Assembly: GCA_011800155.1 (NCBI GenBank)
Contig: CM022377.1
Span: forward strand, 2,170,001 to 2,234,000
DNA: 64,000 nucleotides
Source: Flammulina velutipes
Lineage: Eukaryota > Basidiomycota > Agaricomycetes > Agaricales > Physalacriaceae
Reading direction: 5' to 3'
The notes under the pieces: generated by a model
What the model was told of the DNA's origin: nothing
The model's database searches: none
Seen by the model: the letters and a program-made list of their open reading frames with translations, nothing else
Made by a program: the position numbers and the translations under genes
Part shown: positions 58,656 to 64,000 of the stretch, piece after piece
Layout: the number at the start of each line of letters is the position of its first letter
How positions within the stretch are numbered: position 1 is the stretch's first letter

Positions 58656-61080
58656 ATGACCGCCAGCACCGAGGAAATGATGACCCTGTATGTTACAGCA
58701 TCATGATTTCGCACACACGCTGACTTACCTCCGTTAGGCCGTCAACGCCTGCAGACCTACGTCCATTCAAAAGAGGTTGGCTCAAAGGCTCCCGCCGCCT
58801 GTACCTCGAAGAACGCCTACCCACCTTCCAAGATAAACGTGCCAAAGGCAAAAATCTCGGACGCGAGTACTCGGATGGAGTTTTCAACGCGTTCTGCCAG
58901 GCCTATCCGTGGTGGTTAGCGATGGACGTCGAACCGAATCCCGCAGTGGTCTACGACGAGGCGGCCTTGCCCCCCAGCGTCATGGAATTCAAGTCTGCCA
59001 TCATCGCCCGTTTGACTACCGTGCGTAACTCCATCCCCTTTCGCAAGTAACTCGTTAATTTTTTTCGCAGGGGATTCGAAACTACTTCGAAAATAGCTGG
59101 AACAAGGCGGAGCCAGTTAACAAGATGACGAAGGCTCAGATAGCCAAAAATCCTGTCGCGTCCTTGCTGGCGAAAGTCAGCGACGTCAAAATCCATCGCC
59201 AGCGCGGTCGAACCCCCCAGCAAATGTATTCCTCGGAGGCCTTTGCCTCGATTCGCGACGAATTTAATCAGGAATTTGCGGAAACGGGGAAGAGTGGGAA
59301 GACTGCACGCGTGGATGAAGCAGCAAACAAGGTGCGGAGGGCATTCGAGGAGCTCCCGGACGACGAGAAAAAGTATTGGGCACTGCGCGCGAAGCAGGAT
59401 GCTGCTCAGGTTGCAAAAGAAAAGGCTGAGGGTGGTCTTCTGCCCAGTCGCCTTGAGCCCGCGGAAACGCAAGAGTACGTCGCTAGCCTTGGTTCTCTCT
59501 TTCGTTTCTAACATGACCTAGGGCGTTAGATGGTCTGGCCAATACCATGCAGCCGCTGCTCGAAGGCTTATCAAATCTTCTGGGAGGGAATGTTTCGTTC
59601 TTTTATGCTGGACCAGAGCCTCGCAGAGGCGGCCAGGTCAACGTTATCTCGTACGTTGGTCAAAATAAACTCTCGGATTCGTTCTGACCGTTTGATGATA
59701 GACTGCATGTGGGAAATGATAAATCGGCCATTCCACAGACGTTCGCCACGGCAGGAGGGGAGCGTGGCAATCGACGACGCAAGATGGCTGAGGCTTGCAT
59801 TGGCGAGTTCGCCATGGAGTGTTTCTGTATGTCATCTGGATGCGCACTCGAGGTCTGTGCTGATCTTACCCTTAGCCTACGCAGAACAAGAGGAACGCGC
59901 CCTTCCGGGCAGCGTTATGCCGGCAGCACTACCCATGTTCATGCGGCAGCAAAACCCGTGGAACGTTGCTGGTAGTAACTTCGTGGTCAACGGGCCTTCT
60001 GCGGGCTCCGCGACATTGAGTTCAGAGCCCCAGATGTCGCTGGGAGTGCCAGTGGCTTCGTCTCCTACTATCATCGCGAACAGCAAGAGCACGAAGAAGA
60101 GAGGGCGCCAAAATCGGGACAGCCCACGGAAGAAGCGTCGCACTCGCAACACTCAGAAGGGCGCGGATGCGGATGAAGAATCTAGCGCTAGCGAATCCTC
60201 TGACAGCGACGACGACGGTGACGACGAAAACACCGGTGTCCGTCCTCCGTGTTCTCCCCGCCCAACTCGGACGTGTACCAAGCAGGCTGCCCCCACTTCT
60301 CCACGCTGCCCTTTGGAAGACCTTACCAACAAGGAAAGCCCGCTCGACAACACTGTCATTGATCCTGCCTTGCTGGAGGACGATGTCCCGCCTGCTACGC
60401 CGCTGCAAGTGGTCATCCCGACGTGTGGGCCTCTTGACTCCGAACACCCTTTCGGCGACAGTCCGGCTTCGAAAATCCCGGACCTTCCTCCCGCTGTTCC
60501 TTCTGGCGCTACCGCCTCAGCTGGTCTGCCCGTGGGAAAGAAGGATGGGCGCAAGACTGTTGGAAAGAAGGATATTGCTGGTATCACCCCCAAGCTCCTC
60601 GTTCACGCCGAGGCCTACATTCGCGGCTTCCAGCTGGCGGAGCCCCTTTGGGAGTCGCTGATTGACGTATATCTGGAGATGGAGGGAAATGGGACCTGGG
60701 CTGGGAAACCGCTGCCATCGCGCTCTCGCCCTCCCTTCGTCCATCTATGGCTGCAAAATGCTCGTCGGATTGATCCTGAGTTGCCCAGCCAGGTGAGGGA
60801 TGTCGCCAACGGATTTTGGGCATGGTGGGCAGGAATGCAACCTGATTGGCGTGGCGTTTCTGCTGAGGATTGTCCACTCCGTGAGCGTCATCGTCCGATT
60901 GTCAAGGATGGTAGCAGCTGGGGTGCCTTGCAGACACGCGGGCTCAACGGTCACTTCACGACACTTGCGCTGCTTGGATGGTGGGGGCGCGCATGTGGAG
61001 ATGATGTTTTGGCTTTGGGTGAGTGGATGGCTGCTGTTGAGGACGTATCTTGGGTCCTTACGGGTCTCTCTGCCGCTTGA
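58656..61080 (+). CDS. Large PWWL-motif protein
   Basis: Six exons (58656-58687, 58738-59020, 59071-59474, 59522-59650, 59702-59826, 59876-61080) give 725 residues. The N-terminus has R-R-L-Y-L-E-E-R-L-P and Y-P-W-W-L-A, in line with the two small genes before it. Then follow a basic helical region, a stretch like an HMG-type repeat (F-E-E-L-P-D-D-E-K-K-Y-W), a low-complexity acidic/basic region (K-K-R-R-T-R; S-D-S-D-D-D-G-D-D-E) and a C-terminal domain with G-L-N-G-H-F-T-T-L-A-L-L-G-W-W-G. It is likely nuclear. The two small genes may be truncated relatives of its first part. No enzyme motif recognised. Confidence 0.6.
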
Positions 61081-61264
61081 GGCCTTTTTTGCTCTTGTCA
61101 TATAAACTATTTTTTGCACGCCGAGTTTTTGTACGGTACCTTTCTTGTACGATATCTTTCTTGTACGCTATCTTTCTCTTCGGTTCCCGTCGTTTGTACG
61201 TATGTATATACCGAGGCGTGTCCGTACGTCATGTTGGACTTTGCAACGTCTGTCGCTGTCCAAT

Positions 61265-61820
61265 ATGGCTACCTCGTCGGCTGCGAATCCATCGCCGCCA
61301 CCTTCACCTTTGCTCAACGCGACAATTGGCCTCCCTACGCCTCCCCTGGATGCGACTGCCGAGCGATTGGAGAGGGAAGAACGTGCTCTGCGCGAGTTAT
61401 CAGAAAGAGATTGTTGGCTGGAACGACGCGCGGGGGAATTGGAGTTGGTTCGCCTCAACCACAACGAACATATCCTCTACAAACAGGGGTTGATTAGATT
61501 CTGGGCCCCCGTGGAGCTGGAATATTGGGAACCGAGCGAGCTGGGCGATCTAGGAGGTAGCGACGAGGTTTATGTCAGGAGGGCAAGTAACGACGAGGTT
61601 TACATCGGTGCGTGTCTGTCTTGATTTTCGGTCGACACTGACCTTAACAGCAGTCGTGTCTTCAGACGAAGATGAGGATGTGGAAAAGGAGGGGGACAGC
61701 TTGCGGGAGAATGAGAAGGAGGTGTCTGGGTCTGAGGAGTCTGAAGATGATGAGGCCAGCGAGGAAAGTTTCTATTCCGCGAGCGAGGGCGATATCGACT
61801 TAACGGCGCTGCATCTCTGA
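61265..61820 (+). CDS. Acidic coiled-coil protein
   Basis: Exons 61265-61607 and 61651-61820 give 170 residues. Pro/Ser-rich start, then a heptad-like Glu/Leu/Arg segment (R-L-E-R-E-E-R-A-L-R-E-L-S) that could form a coiled coil, and an acidic end (D-E-D-E-D-V-E-K-E; S-E-E-S-E-D-D-E). It contains the small repeat D-E-V-Y-(V/I). It follows the large PWWL gene by 185 bp on the same strand. Not recognised. Confidence 0.5.
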
Positions 61821-61984
61821 TGAGTGTAGACCATATAAATAAAATCTGTCTTTGCATCGCGCTATCCTCAGGCCTCCGTTCCCAGTTTTATTCGACCGAT
61901 TCCGTGGAATGTTTTGGAGAGTGATGCCGCTGTGTCGCTCCTTGTGTACCGCCTGGGAGGTACCACAGCGGCAACTGACCATGC

Positions 61985-62468
61985 GACTTTTCCCGCTCCA
62001 TTTCCCGCCTGCCCGAGCTTTTTTCCCGCTCACACGAGTATTTTCCCCGCCTACCCGCCACACACGCATTTTTGCGTGCTTCCGCAGGTGTGCACGTGGT
62101 CTCCGCTCAAAGAAAGATGTATGAGTGGCTGCGGGAGCGGCATTAATATATTTCCTGCCCCCCCGGTCCTAATGCCCGCCCGCCCGCCCGACCGCTACGC
62201 CACACATGAATTATGTGGGAAAGCAATGTCCCAGAGACAAATACTATTGAAGGAGGTGTATATTCGTTATAGTACTACAATAAACTACGACTATTCCCGT
62301 TTCCCGCATCTTTTGGGTCGGATACGAATTGTGTGCGCCACACACGGCATATTTGTATAATATGATTCGGTGCTAGCGTGAGAGCACCTCTCTTCACACG
62401 CAGACTAATACGTGGTCGCCGAGCACAGTGTGGTGTACAGGAACCATTTCCCGGATTAAATTTCCCGC
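61985..62468. promoter_or_regulatory. Cluster of TTTCCCGC motifs
   Basis: TTTCCCGC, an exact E2F-type site, occurs at 61989, 62001, 62022, 62300 and 62461, with near copies (TTTTCCCCGC 62041; ATTTCCCGG 62445). The whole stretch 61985-62215 is rich in CCCGCC. It lies between two gene ends facing each other, so it is not an obvious promoter. Confidence 0.4.
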
Positions 62469-62488
62469 CCGTTTTGGGATTTTTTTCT

Positions 62489-62520
62489 GGCGCGCGGCGG
62501 CACAGCCGCCGCGTTGACCG
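62489..62520. other. GC-rich hairpin
   Basis: CGCGGCGGCACAGCCGCCGCG pairs perfectly around ACA, followed by GACCGGCAACGCCCGGTC, a second hairpin. It may be a transposon end or terminator. Confidence 0.45.
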
Positions 62521-62603
62521 GCAACGCCCGGTCTTAACGGTTATTATGGATTATGGATTAATGGATTTGTGGTAGTTAATGACGAGTGGTTAATAAAGGA
62601 GGA

Positions 62604-63188
62604 TTAAAGCATTTGGCATATGCCAGGGCACGGGATTTGAGTGTTTATATCCAGTTTGTTTGCAAAAGGCCTCACTGGGACCAACCACTGCTTTTTGGAT
62701 AATATTACAGTGTGGCCTGCGATTACATCGTCCAAGACGTCCCCCGCGCCGTCCAGCAACTCCTCTGGTTGGCCATGATCCTGCAGTGGAGCATCCCGAG
62801 CACTGGTGGTATCTGACACGGCAGCTCCAAAGTCGAGGGTGGTGAAATCTGCGTCCAGGTCCTCCAGCCGTACTCGCCTCCGCTTGGCCGGGCGCGAGAT
62901 GAGGGGTTGCGTTGACGATTGGCCCGCATTGTCCAAGTGGTAATGAAAATCCGGAGCCTGAGGGGAGGTGTCGTCTTCGAAAACATCGAAGTGCACTCGG
63001 TTGGGGTCACGACGGTGTCCACTCTTCTTCCTCCTCCGCCTCTGACCAGTCCGCGCCGTAAAAGGGTTCGGAGCCGGGGGCAGACCGTTCTGTTCACGTA
63101 GTTGAGCGTTATACCGGCCTGCTATTGCAATCTCCTCAGGCCCGCGATAGCGCGTCCACCAGGCGTTTGTAGTCTCCGGCGCGGACAT
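62604..63188 (-). CDS. Unknown basic/hydrophilic protein
   Basis: A 194-residue frame; ATG at 63188 chosen as the start that gives M-S-A-P-E-T-T-N-A-W-W. Contains A-I-A-G-R-Y-N-A-Q-L-R-E-Q, a basic run R-R-R-R-K-K (nuclear signal-like), and R-P-A-K-R-R-R-V-R-L-E-D-L. The 3' part may be altered by a terminal intron. Not recognised; it lies in the transposon-linked gene group. Confidence 0.45.
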   Translation of the reverse strand: MSAPETTNAWWTRYRGPEEIAIAGRYNAQLREQNGLPPAPNPFTARTGQRRRRKKSGHRRDPNRVHFDVFEDDTSPQAPDFHYHLDNAGQSSTQPLISRPAKRRRVRLEDLDADFTTLDFGAAVSDTTSARDAPLQDHGQPEELLDGAGDVLDDVIAGHTVILSKKQWLVPVRPFANKLDINTQIPCPGICQML

Positions 63189-63514
63189 GGTGGAGGGAAG
63201 GGGAATTGTAATCAACAAGGACATGTGACACAGACCCAATTGTAATCTGATGAGATGAGATGTCAGACCTAGTCGTCACTGTTCGCCGGGAGATAAAAGC
63301 AGCGTAGTCCAGTGGAATATAGTGATGCCCAGTCATCTACGTAGTTCGGGTTCAATCCTCCTTGATGCCAAAAATGGCTGTTTCATTTTTCATTCGGAAG
63401 TTAAGCGCGTTCAAGTCAAACATTCTATGAACCAATCCAAACCTTTAGTTCGCGTGAAAGCCAGAATTAACAAAAACTAGGCATGTTGTCATTTCTATTC
63501 TACTGGGGGGTGAT

Positions 63515-63993
63515 TCACGTCATAGTACGCAAAGCTTCCACAACACTCTGAACAGCAAATGTGCGATGCACCTTCATGCCCCTAGGAGCCTGTTCGTGAC
63601 ACGTAGGGCACTCATATTTACCTCTAAAAAGCCTGTCTCGATGCGAACGGTACTCTTCGATGCACGTGGCACAGAAAGCGTGGCCACACAATGTGAAACT
63701 AAATTATAAGTCAGTCGAGGCCCTATGAGAAGAAAAAATGGAGTACAATGAGGGACGCGTATAGACGCAAAGGCACAACGCACACTCCAAAGCACGCTCA
63801 TACGTAGACACAAGCTAGAATTGCGCACCGATGAGACAGGGGGGAGTCAAGTAGGCAACGAACTCACTTCCAGACGCTCTGTAACTCCTCGCTTCGTTTC
63901 CGCCTCAATCCGCCACTCCGCACGCTCCAGTTCCTTCTTCTGGCGTGCGCCGTCACGTTCCAATCCTTCGATGCGAGCGTATAAGGTGTCCAT
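63515..63993 (-). CDS. RING-finger protein (putative E3 ubiquitin ligase)
   Basis: Three exons on the minus strand starting at the ATG 63993-63991. The first encodes an amphipathic Glu/Arg-rich helix (L-E-R-A-E-W-R-I-E-A-E). The second carries E-C-A-L-C; the third, joined near 63691-63720, carries L-C-G-H-A-F-C-A-T-C and C-P-T-C-H-E-Q, together a C3HC4 RING. It ends A-L-R-T-M-T at the TGA 63517-63515. It probably transfers ubiquitin from an E2 enzyme. Small coiled-coil plus RING proteins of this plan are common in agaricomycetes. The window ends just upstream, so an earlier start cannot be excluded. Confidence 0.65.
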
Positions 63994-64000
63994 GCACCCC

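Noticed and set aside
63298..63368. tRNA gene on the plus strand
   Set aside because: TAGTCCAGTGG and GGGTTCAATCC fit A and B boxes 43 bp apart, but the T stem pairs at only three positions and the acceptor stem not at all. At most it is a tRNA-derived relic.

Overview
The window reads as nuclear DNA of a filamentous basidiomycete, most likely an Agaricomycete. The reasons are genes cut by many 45-70 bp GT-AG introns, a NACHT-WD40 NLR-type gene, several F-box paralogues, an HMG-box regulator, a cytochrome P450, a large Ty3/gypsy element and three KDZ-type transposase genes. All gene models below were built by hand from reading frame, splice-site phase and agreement between paralogues; no search was run.

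Left part (1-8.7 kb): two copies of a two-gene module, each a small Cys/His-rich protein followed by an F-box protein, with a small putative secreted protein inside the second copy, then a further F-box gene on the minus strand. A third copy of the module lies inverted at 22.9-25.4 kb. The 8.7-10.4 kb stretch is an eight-exon NADP-type glutamate dehydrogenase. From 10.4 to 16.6 kb I see no credible protein gene, but there is a 1.7 kb inverted-repeat element at 12.2-13.9 kb carrying two outward-facing tRNA-like units.

Middle part (16.6-31.3 kb): a 15-exon NLR with 15 WD40 repeats, the inverted F-box/Cys-rich module, a small helical protein resembling an isolated NLR N-terminal domain, a four-exon HMG-box gene, and a 5'-truncated cytochrome P450.

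Right part (32-64 kb) is a transposon island. A KDZ transposase gene (KDZ-1, plus strand) is split inside a codon-exact position by an 11.4 kb LTR retrotransposon with two almost identical 790 bp LTRs and a 5 bp target duplication. This retrotransposon carries gag, protease, RT, RNase H and integrase, and also an antisense gene between integrase and the right LTR. Two further KDZ transposase genes (KDZ-2, KDZ-3, minus strand) follow. Beyond them lie genes of unknown function: two minus-strand genes whose products both begin MGRKK, three plus-strand relatives sharing a Pro-Trp-Trp-Leu motif, an acidic protein, a basic protein and a RING-finger gene. Some of these may be cargo of the KDZ elements, but no element termini were proven.

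Most interesting points: the antisense gene inside the young retrotransposon, the triplicated Cys-rich/F-box module whose start codon is assembled by splicing (AT|G) in two copies, the palindromic tRNA-like composite element, and the exon-cassette duplication in the NLR.
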